A stretch of 64,000 nt of DNA, from assembly GCA_033439295.1 (NCBI GenBank), contig JAVTLE010000015.1:248001-312000 (forward strand), given 5' to 3'. The stretch comes from Deuterostichococcus epilithicus (Eukaryota > Chlorophyta > Trebouxiophyceae > Prasiolales > Stichococcaceae). The notes under the pieces were generated by a model, which did no database searches, had not been told where the DNA came from, and worked only from the letters and a program-made list of their open reading frames with translations. Made by a program: the position numbers and the translations under genes. Of the stretch, positions 23,850 through 35,800 are shown piece after piece (the first letter of the stretch is position 1; each line of letters begins with the position of its first letter).

Positions 23850-24412
23850 ATGGCGGGCATTCTGGACGCCGGCTACAACGTGCGTGGGCCGCGTTTGGAG
23901 ATTTGCGGCTTGTGATGTACTTATTAGAATTCCCTGTTTTGAGGTAGAGGCGAAGTGCATGTTGCCGCTGAATCGCAGGCGTTGATGAAGAGGAACAGCA
24001 TATACCTGGTGTTCATTTTCGGGGGTGCCATCCTTGGCGAGCGGGTAAGCTGAGGCACCGCCTGCAGTGCAGAGCGAATGCCGCAGCTGCCGCTGTTGCC
24101 GAGGTTGCAGAGGCACCAACGTGAACTGTCGGCTTGTCGTCATTGCCTGATCGTTTGATCTGCTCTTCTTCTATGGCAGGTCGTCAACTCTGCCTTCAAC
24201 ACGGCGTGGGAGAACAACAACAAGGGGGTGCGCACTGGGGCCGTGTGACCCTTGTGGGTTGTCGGCCGTGTGCTTGCTGTCTGTGGGCAGCGTCGCAATC
24301 AGCTAGGAGGATATTCAGGGCCCTGACGCGGACTGGATGGCATGCGCTGCAGAAACTCTTCAAGGACGTGAAGACGGGCGGCGGCGAGGAGGGCGGTGAC
24401 GATGACGAATGA
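23850..24412 (+). CDS. QCR9: Cytochrome bc1 complex subunit 9 (QCR9), 67 aa
   Basis: Small single-span subunit of mitochondrial complex III, needed for its assembly. Four exons: 23850-23879, 23979-24044, 24180-24227 and 24353-24412, all phase 0. The family pattern is clear: ALMKRNSIYLVFIFGGAILG leading into ERVVNSAFNTAWENNNKGK, followed by LFKDV. The membrane span is about residues 16-33. A short acidic tail (GGGEEGGDDDE) is longer than in yeast. Length and layout match the family. No cleavable targeting peptide is needed or seen. Confidence 0.9.
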
Positions 24413-24892
24413 GGTGGTTAGGGCAGGGGCTGCGGCAGCTGTCTGGCATGCAGAAGATGTCGATGGAGTGACGCACGCCGCAACAGCTTGCCATTCCGTC
24501 TGAACCTTCTCTGGATCGCTCGTCTTGACCTGAGTAGCTAGCCGCTTTCACAGCTGGCCTTGAGCTCTTCTGTCATTGTCCCAGAATGAGACAAGGCGGA
24601 ACTCCGAATAGTATTGCCACCTAGACATTCCAAAGTACCAGGCATGATGCACCTCAAACCGTGCGAAGGCCGCTAAGGTGTCACAAATGCCCATTGCGTT
24701 CACCAGTAGGTACATGCAGAAGGTGGCAGACGTGCATGCCCGTCTGGTTTCTTCTGCGCACAGAAACGCTGGTGCAAGACAACTTGATCCTCCTCAGTTG
24801 CTATCAGTGCTACCTTCACCTTGGGCATGAGAGCCACTTGTTCCGCGCGCGCTACGATATGATAAACGCAAGTTGCAACAAGGTATCCAACC
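24413..24892. other. Convergent intergenic region
   Basis: 3' regions of QCR9 (+) and the membrane-protein gene (-). No other feature seen. Confidence 0.4.
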
Positions 24893-26837
24893 TTAAGCCG
24901 GTTCGCGCTTGATTTTCACGGGTGGCCCATCCAGTGCTGGGTCATGCTCCAGCGGCCGCTTCGCACCCACACGCGCCAGCGCATCGCCCTGCTCCGTCAC
25001 CCCATTCTCGTGCTGCAACAGCGGCTCTGCAGGCATTGCGGCTGCCTCAGCGGCGTCGCCAGCCAGGACGTGGCCTTGCGGGTGCGGCGCGCCTGGCTCG
25101 GCTTTGACAACCGGCCCGGCATGTGCAGTCGCCACTGCCGCCGTCCCTGAGCCGCCGCCTTCGCCCGCGGCGTCCTCAGTCGCTGCCGCTAGATCTGTCG
25201 CCGTAGCGACGCCGCCGCTGTCTCCCAGCACCTCAGCAAGGCGCTCGACCATGTCGGCAGCCGCAGGTTGCCCCCCTGCGGCGGCGCCTGGCTGTGGCGC
25301 GGATGTGCCCAGGGCGGACACCAGCACGATGACGCCCTCTGACAGGCCGTACCTACGGCAGAGAAGGAGCGCGTTGCAATGCGCTCCTTGCGAAGGAGAT
25401 CTGGTGTGGCGCAGGCAAATGGCATGGCAACAAGTGCCGACTTCTCTGCTGCCTGCTGCTGGTTGCAGGAGACGGGTGCCGCTCGGGACTGTGCTGCTTG
25501 CAGCAACGCCACTGAAGCTGCTGCCCAAGCTGTGATACGCCTCCGCTGTGTTCGAGACAGCTGAGCTGAGCTGAGCAAAATTGCACATGCACCGAGAGAC
25601 AGCGCACCGTGCGGCCTCTTCGGCATCCAGGCGCTTGGCGTCGCGATAGCGCCACTGCTGTTGCGCATCATCCCAGAACGTCTCGAAGTTTTCGCCTGCA
25701 TGCCCACCAAGACACGTCAGAACCCGAAGCGTCATGGGCCCCTTGCCTAGTCTCAAAACTGAGTTGGACAAACGAGTGTGGCTTTCAGTGGTCTTGCGCA
25801 GGCGTGACATGTGCCTGCAGGTGGTGCCAGCGACGCCACTGTAGAAGCGACCCTGCTGTCGCCAGGGCTGCCAGACCGCACAGCGCAGCGATTGCGATGC
25901 CCCCACAGACCCAGGCCGTCAGCAAGGGCGCACCTGACAGCGCGCACTGCGTCTGCGAGTCGTCTGCCGGAACGCTGTGCATCTCCTGCGCTGCTTGCTC
26001 CTGGTCCGCCTGTGGCTAGATTGCAACTGGTCACCACTTCTCCAAGATAGCCACATTGGATTGGAACTTAAAACCACAGCTGGGGTGCTTGCAAGCGCTG
26101 GGCGAGGTCCTGTGCAACGGCTGGGACCGCATTGTAGTATGTCTGTCCGTGTTCGTCTGTCCAGACGGACGATCCAGCGGCTGGCAGACCACTCGCATGC
26201 ACAGCGGCTCATCAAACCGCTTTGAATGCATGTTTGCATGGACGTCAGTACAGGGCTCCACAATCGCATTTGGGGCTGGGCGCAACGGCACCTGCTGGCC
26301 AAAGGCGGCGCCGGGGGCGGCCTCCGGCGCCGCGCCGGCGAGCCATGCGTCCGGTGCCGGGAACCNGGCGCGGGAGGCCTGAGCGGCGCCCCGCGCCCGC
26401 GCCCGCCGCTTTGCTGCAAAGGCCCGGTCCAGCTGCCCAGCCAGCGTCGTCGCGGACGCTTCCAGCAGCGCCTCCAGCGCCCCGGGGTTGCGCTCCTGCA
26501 ATTGAAGATGTGAACAGGCACGTTGGACAACAGGACTCAACAGTGAATTGATGCGAATCGGAATACTGCCAGTATGATTGGCGTGGAGGACGTAGTTTAC
26601 TGCAGACCCGACACCTGCATTCACACATGTACAATGCTGCGGATCGGATGAACTCGTGCAGCGAACACTCTTGGCGTCACATGCGCCGCGCTCCTCCAGC
26701 ACTCCTGGAAAGCTGAGGACTAAAACTTTATCAGATCCACCACCCGATGCTTCCTGCCCAGCCCAGTAGGGGCATTGACTAGGTACCGGCTGCCTCAAGA
26801 CTGCAAGTTCTGCTGCACATGCATCAGCAACACTCAT
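24893..26837 (-). CDS. Single-span membrane protein of unknown function
   Basis: Likely exons leftwards: 26787-26837, 26292-26495, about 25835-26009, 25608-25695 and 24893-25352; roughly 325 residues. The N-terminal 85 residues are helical and basic (AGQLDRAFAAKRRARARG). A clear membrane helix follows (LLTAWVCGGIAIAALCGLAA), then a compact conserved-looking block (NFETFWDDAQQQWRYRDAKR ... EEAARYGLSEGVIVLVSALG). The C-terminal 130 residues are Ala/Gly/Glu-rich and end in two PsiKxE-type motifs (VKAEPG, IKREPA). No family recognised. Exon 3 has an uncertain donor: a GTCGCT donor at 25834 keeps phase, while the longer open frame does not. An ambiguous base (N) at 26366 falls inside exon 2. The start ATG at 26837 is inferred from phase-0 joining. 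Confidence 0.5.
25558..25576. repeat. GCTGA short tandem repeat
   Basis: Just under four copies of a 5-base unit, in the intron before the last exon of the membrane-protein gene. Confidence 0.8.
26366..26366. other. Ambiguous base (N) inside a coding exon
   Basis: A single undetermined base in a GC-rich part of exon 2 of the membrane-protein gene. It marks low assembly certainty there. Confidence 1.
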
Positions 26838-27398
26838 CCCCTGTCAGTGTCGCATCGGTACCCCCCGAACAGGTGCTTGCGACTACCTACGTGCGACCTT
26901 TGTAGCCCGCAGGGCGGGCAGTTTGCCAACTGAAGCAACGTTCGGCCTCGTGTACGTCCTACACAACCTCATCCTCATGTCCTACTGTTGTATAAACGCA
27001 TCTAGTCAAGGTGCACAGCCCCGCGATCTGGAGCTGATGCTACATCAGATGTCAACCACAAGCATGGTGTAAGGGTTGTTCACCGAACGCACTGTCTGCG
27101 CGCATCGCGGTGACCATCTTGCTTAGTGGCACCGCCACATTTTCCGCCAAACTCATAGGCGGCATCACAAACGAAATTAAGTTGGATTTTTGGACGGAGC
27201 TCTGGCCGTTGTCAACTCATATGGCCATAATTATGTCGGCGTCGTTTCGCACTCAAATGGCACAAACACCAAGAGTGCTGTCTTGCGTTGGTGGGACCGG
27301 CGGTCATATTCTTGACCAGGGTGCCGCAACTGTGGAGGTAGTGACGGTTACAAACACCAAGCTCACTGGAGCTAGGTACCTGACCTCAGAATTCCCCC
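26838..27398. other. Intergenic stretch
   Basis: Between two minus-strand genes; it should hold the promoter of the membrane-protein gene. The TGTAA of the PCF11-like gene lies at 27348-27352. Confidence 0.4.
27348..27352 (-). terminator. TGTAA polyadenylation motif, PCF11-like gene
   Basis: Minus-strand TGTAA about 47 bases after the proposed stop at 27399-27401. Confidence 0.45.
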
Positions 27399-29309
27399 TC
27401 AAGAACACACCTGAACACTGGAAACGAGCAACACCAAGAAAGGGCTATCTGCCCGCAGCTTGCTCCTTGAGCTTCCTTCAACCGCACCTGCCGCCGAATT
27501 GCCGATGCACGGCACGACCTTGACAGAGCATGCGAACACGCATAGACCTTCGCCATACAGCACCACACATGCAGCATGCGACGTGCACAGCATGCCCGCA
27601 CCCGAAGCCTCGCCGACGACCAGAGCTCGTCGAGTGAAGGCGCCGGAGCCGAAGTTGACGCCGTCGGCAGCGTGATGCCGCCTCCCTGCGTGAGGGACCG
27701 CAACAGGACCTCGAGCTGGGACAACGCCTCCGGCGCCATTTGCGCAGCGCCAGCCTGCCCCGGCATTGTCGGCTCGTACTCCCGTGCGCCTGGGTGTTGC
27801 CCCGATACTGCGACGCCGTATGGGCGGCCCCCGCCGCTGGCGGCCGTCGCGCCGTAGGTCGTCCCCCCGCCCGCCGGCTCCGAGGTCGCACGCGGCTGGC
27901 CGTTCTGAGGCGCCCGCAGGCCTGCGAGGCGCGCTGCTGCAGCCGCACGCAACGCAGCATACTGGTCTGGTCCAAGTTTGCCCTGTTGCTGCTGCTGCTG
28001 CTGCTGCTGCTCTTGCAGCGGCGCAAACGCTGCCTGCTGCACGAGCTCCTGCGGCACGGCCTGCTGCACAGGCTGCTGCTGCTGCTGCTGCTGCCCGAGC
28101 CAGTGCCCCAGGGACGCTGAATCCCGCTGCATGGGGGTGGGCCCCGGTGCAGGCTGCTGCTGCAGCGGCAACATCAGCGGCTGTGCTGATGCGGCTGGCT
28201 GCTGTGCCGCAGCCATTGCCGGCTGCTGTGCTGCAGCTGGCAGCGCTGAGGCCAGCGTCGGCCCAAGGCTGGCGCGGCGGCGGATGGCGTCAAGCGCCGG
28301 CGGCGGGAAGATACGGTCCCAGGTAGACAGCACCCGCTGCAGGGTGGGACGGTCCTGCGGGCTGGCCTCCCACACTGTGCAGAACACCTGCAACGGGTAA
28401 CCGCAATGTGGCGTCAGTGGCGGCAAGAAACAGAACGGCCGCTTGCACACGGATACATTCGCAAGGGCACGACAGATAACGGATGACCAAATCACCACTG
28501 CTGAATGCAAGATGCGCAACGCCATTTCGGAATAACGAACAGCCTTGACACACAGAAGAGCGCTGAAATGCAACTGAGCAGCCTTTGCAGATGGGCACAA
28601 GGCGCAGGCGAGCAATGTGCAGGCGAGTGGTGACACTGAATGTCACCCAGCGGCTCTGACTCCACTGACTTCAGTAACGCTGTTGAGCGGCAACCGATTT
28701 GCACCCTCTGTGTTTCGTTGTTGTGCATGGTAAGATTTGGAGCATTGGGCATGGCAAGGTCTCACGTTGGAACCCTGGAAATGGCAAGGGCTTGCATCTG
28801 CGCACCTGGGGCAGGTTGCGGGAAAAGATCTGGATGAATGGCTCCTTCGCGTTCTTCGTGATGCTGTCCAGCAGAAAGAGAACCGGCAGCTTCGCAGACG
28901 GCGGCGCCTGCATGTGCAGCATGCCTTACATCGAACCTTACATCCCAGCTGTGACCACACATGATGTGCAGCACAAGTCACCCATACTGAGTGCACTTCA
29001 TTGAGCTGGGCACCGTGTGCGAGTCCACCTCGAAGAATTGCTGCTTGTTTCAATGGTTCTGACGGGGTGCACGTTCGGCAAGCAGGCAGCCAGGGCACTG
29101 CAACAGCAATTGTTGAACAACCAGGATCGACAGACCGTGCTGATGCGTTTCTCGATGGCGGCAGCAATGGACGGCGCAGCCGCGGGCGTTGCAGTCGCCT
29201 CCTCCGCGGCGAGCATGGTGAGGCTGTTAATCTTGGACTTGACGGGCGTCGTCAAGTCTGCGAGCTGGTCCACATACTCCTGGAGGAACTCTGCCAGCAG
29301 CCCCGCCAT
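27399..29309 (-). CDS. PCF11-like RNA polymerase II CTD-interaction domain (CID) protein, Q-rich
   Basis: Pre-mRNA cleavage and termination factor family; the CID binds the phosphorylated Pol II tail. Exons leftwards: 29136-29309, 28806-28907, 27602-28387 and a proposed 12-base last exon 27399-27410. Phase 0 throughout, about 357 aa. CID residues 4-130: VDQLADLTTPVKSKINSLTM, KLPVLFLLDSITKNAKEPFI, FSRNLPQVFCTVWE, STWDRIFPPPALDAI, which closely follow PCF11. The rest is a Gln/Pro/Ala-rich region with a nine-Gln run and no zinc finger, so the protein is much shorter than PCF11 (like the plant PCFS proteins, but still lacking the finger). If the last intron is not real, the frame runs on to 27386 with a Cys-rich, unnatural tail. 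Divergent from eL20. Confidence 0.75.
27988..28011. repeat. (GCT)n trinucleotide run coding polyQ on the minus strand
   Basis: Eight GCT units. A second run of about seven units lies at 28072-28093 in the same exon. Confidence 0.9.
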
Positions 29310-29707
29310 CCTGCTGGGAGCAACCGCCGAGACACGCTGCAGCAGTGCAGCAGCGTCCACGCGGAGCGGATTGGAGCAGCTCTGAGGGCGGTCACAACCA
29401 CGAGAGCTTCTCGGTTCACTTGCTGCACGTGTAAACTGTTAAGGCTGGCAGCGCTGTGCCCGTCGATGACCCGTCGATGGCAGCTTCGCACGATTCTGGA
29501 TACTCACAGCAAGACGGTTGTAAGCGTCGAGGTCGTGCAAGCGGGGAAACTGCGCTCGCGCGGCTCGCCGATGTTATGTCTGTCATTTTTGCCTCAGGGC
29601 GGGCTGGTTTCAAGGGTTTAATGAGCTTGACTTTGCTCGCCGGCGCGCCCTGGCACGCCCTCTTTCGGCCTGGCGTTGCAGGCATCTGGGGGCAAGCAGG
29701 CGACGTC
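29310..29707. promoter_or_regulatory. Bidirectional promoter, PCF11-like gene / eL20
   Basis: About 400 bases between divergent starts. No coding signal. Confidence 0.45.
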
Positions 29708-32053
29708 ATGCCGTCCAAGGTCGTGGTACGTGCCAACGCCAGCTCTTGCTTGGGGTGTCGCGGTCTTCAGATGGCTGCTGCAGCGTCTGAGAGCCGCCGA
29801 AGCAGCAAACAAGTCAGAGTGCTGCCCGGCAGCAGGCTCTGCTTACGAGGCAGATTCGAGACAACCGTAAATCGTGCGCCAGATAGACCGGAGCGGCAGC
29901 ATGGGCAATCAGCTTGCAGAGGGCGAAGAACAGCAGAGGGATGGTTTGCGAGCAGGTCCAGGCCGGCCATGGAGGCTGCTGGCAGCGCGCACGTTGCTGC
30001 TTGGCTCTTGGGCCTCCAGATTAGAAGCCACTGGCAAGAGCTGAGAGCCAGCAGCTCCATACAGTGGGCAGGCTATGAGCACAGATGGCACACCCTGAGC
30101 TGCAGCTGGTCGCCTGGGGACATCCTAGAAGTTCTAGTTGGACGTGCGGATGGAAGCATACCGCACAATCAGACGATCAAACCCTCTGTTGCCATTTCCA
30201 ACTGCTCATGTCTGACGTTCCGCCCTCGCACCGCAGGGCGCCTTCAAGCGCCACCAGTACCAGGTGGTGGGCCGCCACTCGCCCACCGATGCGGAGCCGG
30301 AGCCGCCCCTGTACCGCATGAAGCTTTGGGCGACCAACGAGGTCAGCGCCAAGTCCAAGTTCTGGTGAGTGCTTCTCCACTCCTCTGCCCCGTGCGGCGG
30401 GTCTGCATCTTGATCGCATGCGCACGGAGAGAGCAGGCTATATGCACCACTGAACTGCTCAACGAAGACGCATCCCGCCCTCAGCTGCAGAGCCTCTGTG
30501 AGAGGCTTGACCTCGCATCATGCAGGTACTTCCTACGGAAGCTGCGGAAGGTCAAGAAGGCGAACGGCCAGATCATCGCCATCAACGAGGTGAGCGCAGC
30601 CTCCTTTGGACGCAGCCGTCTCATGCCCGTTCAGGCCCCTTCAGGCCCTGACATGCATCGTAGCTGGAGCTGTACTCAGCGGGCCGCGCCAGCATACGGT
30701 GATCAGCGGTCGACAACGGACGGCACAGCTCCATTGCCGGACAGCTGCCAGCCTTGCTACCACGGCCGGCGCAGCTCCATCGGCGGACAGCAACCCACCT
30801 GACAACCAGACCTGGTGGTCGTGTGCGGGTCGGATTCAGACGCTCTCCATGGGTGGCAGGCGGATGGCCAGATGCTGTCGTGCGCAGCAGGGCAAGGCTG
30901 TGTCCGGTCTGCGCGAAAGCTGCCCCACGCACACGCTGGCCCAGGCCCCTCGCCACCATGTCGGCGCGTAGCGTCCAGTAGTGATGCTAGCAGAATAGAT
31001 CTCGTGATGATGATCGTGCGGTACTGAACATTGAAACCCTGAACCCTCCTCTGCTGCTGCCATGGACAGATCTTCGAGAAGAAGCCGACGACGGTGAAGA
31101 ACTACGGCATCTGGGTGCGGTACATGTCGCGGACGGGCTTCCACAACATGTACAAAGAGTACCGCGACGTCACCCTGAACGGCGCCGTCGAGCAGGTGCC
31201 CGGCGGAGCTTGCACTGAAACTGCTTGCAGACGCAGCTGTGTTGAGCTCTGAGTTATCGGTTGCGGATGGCTGCTGACCTGCCGCGATCAGGCGAGGGCT
31301 CCAAAGCAATGGCAGATGGAGCCGCATCGGCGGCATTGGCAGCTGTCCTTATGGACAAGGCTAACGGTTGCAAGCACAGCCCGCTTTTGAAGCGGAAATC
31401 AAATGAGGCAGGGGCGGCGTGACATGTTGCTGCATGGGGCCGCCGCGCATCTGGGGCGGCGGGCGGGGTTGCCGCTCTTCTCCCGGGCACGTTGGTTCTG
31501 CATGCTAGGAGCCCCACGGCTGGCATCGACCCCAGTGTTTTCACTCCTGCAGATGTACCAGGAGATGGCATCCCGGCACCGAGTGCGTGCCAGCTCCATC
31601 AGCATCATCAAGACGGCGACGGTGCCGGCGGCGCTGTGCAAGCGCGACAACGTGAAGCAGTTCCACGACTCCAAGATCTCCTTCCCCGTCACCCACAAGC
31701 TGGCCAGGTGTGGGCTGTTGCTGCGGCATAACTTCGCCAATTATAAGCAAACCGCGTTCAAAGCTTGGTTGTGTATGGCTTCCGAGGATTCTAAGTTGCG
31801 CGCATCCTTCGCCAGAGCCTGCGAGGTGCAGATTACATGCCCATGCGTGCACAGCGCACCTGGTGACATGACCAGAGTGTGCGCAGCTTGTGGCTGAAGC
31901 CAGCAAACTGCAGAGTCTGCTGCGCCGCAGCAGCAACAGTTGCACACGTCTTCACAGCGCACTCAAGACAGCAATGCATCTGACTGCAGGGCGTCGGACC
32001 GCAAGTTCAAGACGGTGTTCAAGGCGGTGCGCCCCAGCGTGGCCGTCTTCTGA
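29708..32053 (+). CDS. RPL18A: 60S ribosomal protein L18a (eL20)
   Basis: Structural protein of the large cytosolic ribosomal subunit. Exons: 29708-29719 (or to 29725), 30237-30364, 30526-30589, 31070-31195, 31553-31707 and 31990-32053. The family sequence is unmistakable: [87 protein letters not shown], then [15 protein letters not shown] at the end. The first exon (MPSK, or MPSKVV using the stronger GTACGT donor) is inferred. Both choices join in phase 0, so the exact N-terminus is open. The other junctions are firm. About 182 residues, as usual. Confidence 0.92.
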
Positions 32054-32280
32054 GCACCTAAACCTTGGAGCGGGGTTGGGAAGAGAGTGGAGCTTCGGCG
32101 GGCTCCAGTGGCTTGCGGCGTGTAACATGCCGCCGGCCCACGGGCTATAGCTGTTGGCTGCACGAGGGCGGCCAGCGGGCGCGGCTAGTGCAGCAGCGCC
32201 CGCTGCGGCCGCTGCTACAAGCTCGGCGCTGTTGTGTCGTCTCAGCAGTGCTTTGTGCTTCATGGAGTGCAGTACACCAC

Positions 32281-32285
32281 TGTAA
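32281..32285 (+). terminator. TGTAA polyadenylation motif, eL20
   Basis: About 230 bases after the stop, a typical distance for chlorophyte 3' ends. Confidence 0.55.
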
Positions 32286-32649
32286 TGACGCCATGAACGA
32301 GAAAATGTTTCACGAGGACGCAATGTCACGACCACGCTGCGCCGGTCTGTCACGAGCACATTTCCAGAGGACGGAAGCCACACCTGTGCTGCAAGATCCG
32401 ACCTCGGCCTTGAGCAAGGCCTTCCGTGTTCAGCAGCATACCCCTGCACAAGGTGCTCAGATGCGGCATTCCGAGGCAATTTCGTCACCATCAACCGGTC
32501 ACTCGAAACTGCACTGGGTGATTGCGGCATTACACTGATGGGGAAAGCAAACATCATGCAAAGCAAAACTCAAAAAGATCAATGCTTGGCGTTCGACACA
32601 TGTCTCAAACTCCAGCATCGTGGACCTGAGATCAGACTTGAGGCTTATG

Positions 32650-32654
32650 TTACA
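32650..32654 (-). terminator. TGTAA polyadenylation motif, DUF5054 gene
   Basis: Minus-strand TGTAA about 230 bases after the stop at 32881. A second lies near 32529. Confidence 0.5.
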
Positions 32655-32880
32655 TGATGCTGGTTGCTCGGCTGAAGAGTGTGGGGCCGGCGAATGCAGT
32701 TGCCAAGTCCAGCTCCAGCTCCAGCCTGGTGGCTGCCGCCTTCCACTGCCGCGGGCGTGTCGATGCGGCATGAAGATCCTCCATCTGCATGTCACAGAAC
32801 CCTTTAGAGATAGCGACAACATGCCCGGCACTTGCACTTGTTTCGGAAACACATGGTAGGTAAACAGCAATGATCACTTG

Positions 32881-35800
32881 TCATCGAAAGGCTGACAGGC
32901 TGGAAGGCCGCGCCTGCAGGACAAACCGGAAGCGCCGAGTTCTGTCTTCTGGCCGCCATGGCTGCCACATGACATAGTTTGTGCCCTGCGCTACGACTGG
33001 CTGCTGTAAGTGCGAGTTGTATGCCTTCAGCAATCATGCAAGTGTCGCCATGAGCCACGAAGCTGAAACATACAAAATCGCACATTCCCCCAAGGACACA
33101 CATGGACGCACGAGCAGCACTGCAGTCGACGAATGCATGTGCCAGGTGAACCACGCATGGCAGCCGCACGCACCCAGATGTTGTTTGCTAGCAGCGAGTG
33201 CATCCCGCGCCGCAGGTCTGGCGGCCGATCGGGGTTGGGAAATGGCGTCGGCTCCCCCGGACTGACCAGCGCAGCGTCCAAGGGGCTGCATCAGAAGGAG
33301 CTGCTCGTCACCACGTCTGCACGGAGTGACGCACCAGCGTGCAGGCATGGAGACGATGGCAGCTGCACCACTCCTCAATTATCTTGATGCATTCAGCTCG
33401 TTACACGCAGCCACGCACCAAGAATAAACCTGAACATGGCGCCAGCATGTCACAGCCTGCACAGTGCACCCTTGCCAACATCACTTTGGAAAGCGCTGCG
33501 AATTCGGACAGACGCTCACCTGATGCTCAGGCGCTCCCAGGCGCCGGAGCCGGCGCCGTCAATCTGGAAGCCACGGTCGCCAACGGCATGCAGTGAGCGG
33601 CTGCCGTTGAGAAGCACATCGGCTGGGTCCACCGCGGAGTCCAGCTTCATCAGCCGCCAGCTACTGGCGTTGGCGTGCTTTGCGGAAGGCTGCCAGTCCA
33701 CCCAAAGCGCCTGCGTGCCGGAGGGTCGGTCGCCTTCAGGTTTATGTGGGATGTGGGCATGTGAGTCGAGGCCAGCAGGCAGACCGCCTGGGACGACAGG
33801 CACCTGTGATGGCTCAGGCAGAGCGGATGCAGTCGGAACCGCAGCCAAGGAATGTAGCAGGCGCATGGCGCCGAAGGGAGAGCTTCAGAAGGTGCACTCT
33901 GCGTGCCTTTTTGCGTGTCAGGCACGGGGTACCTCAGGCAAGCGGGTGGCGGTCTTGTCGACCCAAGTGATGTCGACGAATAGTGCATTGCCGCTGGGCG
34001 GCGAGATATACTCGAGCCACACCGCCGCCGGAGCGCCCGCCTCAGCTACCATCCAGGTCGGCAGCACCAGCTTCACCGCAGCGTGGAAGCCTGCGGCAGA
34101 GCGCTGGCATGTCATGCGTCTGCCGCTGGCCAATCAACTTATTTCCTGGTTTTCTCATTCTAACACACCCCGTGGCGTGTCTTGGGACTCCCTGACTCAC
34201 CGAGGAACCCGCCTCAATGGGTATGCAGTGAGTTAACCGCCAGATCCAGCCCCGACGAGGCATTTGCAGGACCCTCGCCGCTGCCAGCGCCAGCAGACAG
34301 ATCTGGCACGTGCTCTGCTTGCCATACCGCACACATACCCGAGCCGGTGTGCCGCCGCACCCAGGCGTCCACCACCGTGGCAACCGAGTCCTGCCTCCGT
34401 GTGTTGGCAAAGCGCGAGCAGTTGGGTTTGCCAAAGTCCTGCAGCGGGTCTGAGAGGATCAGAGAGGCTCATCACAGAGCAGGCGTTCAGAGTGAGGAGC
34501 CCAGAGCCCAGAGCTTGCGGTCTCGCAGGCTGTGCCCGCAGGCATGCAGCACAAAGCACCATGCTGCTGCACAGGCACAGGGGAAGTGTGGCGCCGCCGC
34601 CCCCACGGTCAGCAATCAATTGAAAATGTCTAGAGCGGTGTGCAGGAGCCGCCACAGATCGGCCGGTGTCTGGACCAACGGCACACGGGGAGAATGCCCC
34701 CACCTTGTAGAACCACTCCTGCAGCGACGACTGGTAAGCATATCGGTCCCAGATGGCGTCGAAATCCGCCTCGTTGTAGGTGCTGTAGGACACCTGCGGC
34801 CACAAAGTGCAAAGCGTCGCACAGCATTTGTTTCTGCCTGGTCCGGATGCTGCCGCATGACGGCAGAAGCCAGTCAGGCAGGGCCTGTCGGTGCTGTGAG
34901 CCCAGCAGCACAGGCCGGCATGTGTCAGCGGGAGCGTCTGCCCATTGGCTGCCGTCGCTGCATGCTGACTGCATTTCTGGCGGCAGGGCGCGAGCTCAGA
35001 GCTGTCAAATGCCGCGCCTGTGCCAAGGGGCTGTGCTGGGTGGCCCAGTCGCCGCCGCGCCGCTCGCGCCACCTCCGCCGCAGGCCCGCCAGCGCACCTG
35101 CGCTTGCGAGACCAGGCATGAAGCGGCTTCTCTGCACCTCTGACGGCTTTGCCGGTGACCCTGCCGTTGACTGCAGCTGCTGCACAGTGATGCTCCTGAT
35201 GCCGCCGCGGGCTATGCTCTCAGCAGGTGTTCACAGGACACACATCAGCAGCGGCCCCGCCGTCAGCAATGCGACCATGCTGCCTCCCCATCATCGCCTG
35301 GCGGCAGGCCCGCACCCGTCCGGGCACCGATGCGGATGTCCCAGGCGTGCGACCTCAGCCTCGCCGGCAGCTTCAGGCGCACGAACTCTGGCTCCTTTGG
35401 GTCGGGCGCCGCCTGCGCTGCATAGTGCCGGGCTCAAGATGCTTGCCTGGACCGCCACACTTCACTCCATCAGCACCTGGTGCTGTGAAACGAGCGCCTA
35501 GTACAGGTCTGACCCGGATCGCTGCTCGAAGGATGCAAGGCAGTCACAGGATGTTTTCGAAGGCGCTGCTGTGCATGGCAGCTGGGCCTGTGTCCCGCAG
35601 CGAGGTCTGGACTGCGACTCAAGACGGCTCGCATGCAAGGGCACGAGATGCTCGAGCAGGGTGTCCCACCGCAGGCTGCCGCATCTGCGCAATCAGCGCC
35701 GCTGCCGCCTGCCCTGGCTTCGACCCGCCTGCGCGGGTGCATGGCGGACTTCCCAGGGCCATACGCACCCTGTAGTGCATTGCTCACATACAGGGTGTTG

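Larger units (their letters stand above)
32054..32880. other. Convergent 3' region, eL20 / DUF5054 gene
   Basis: Contains TGTAA motifs for both strands and nothing else recognised. Confidence 0.45.
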
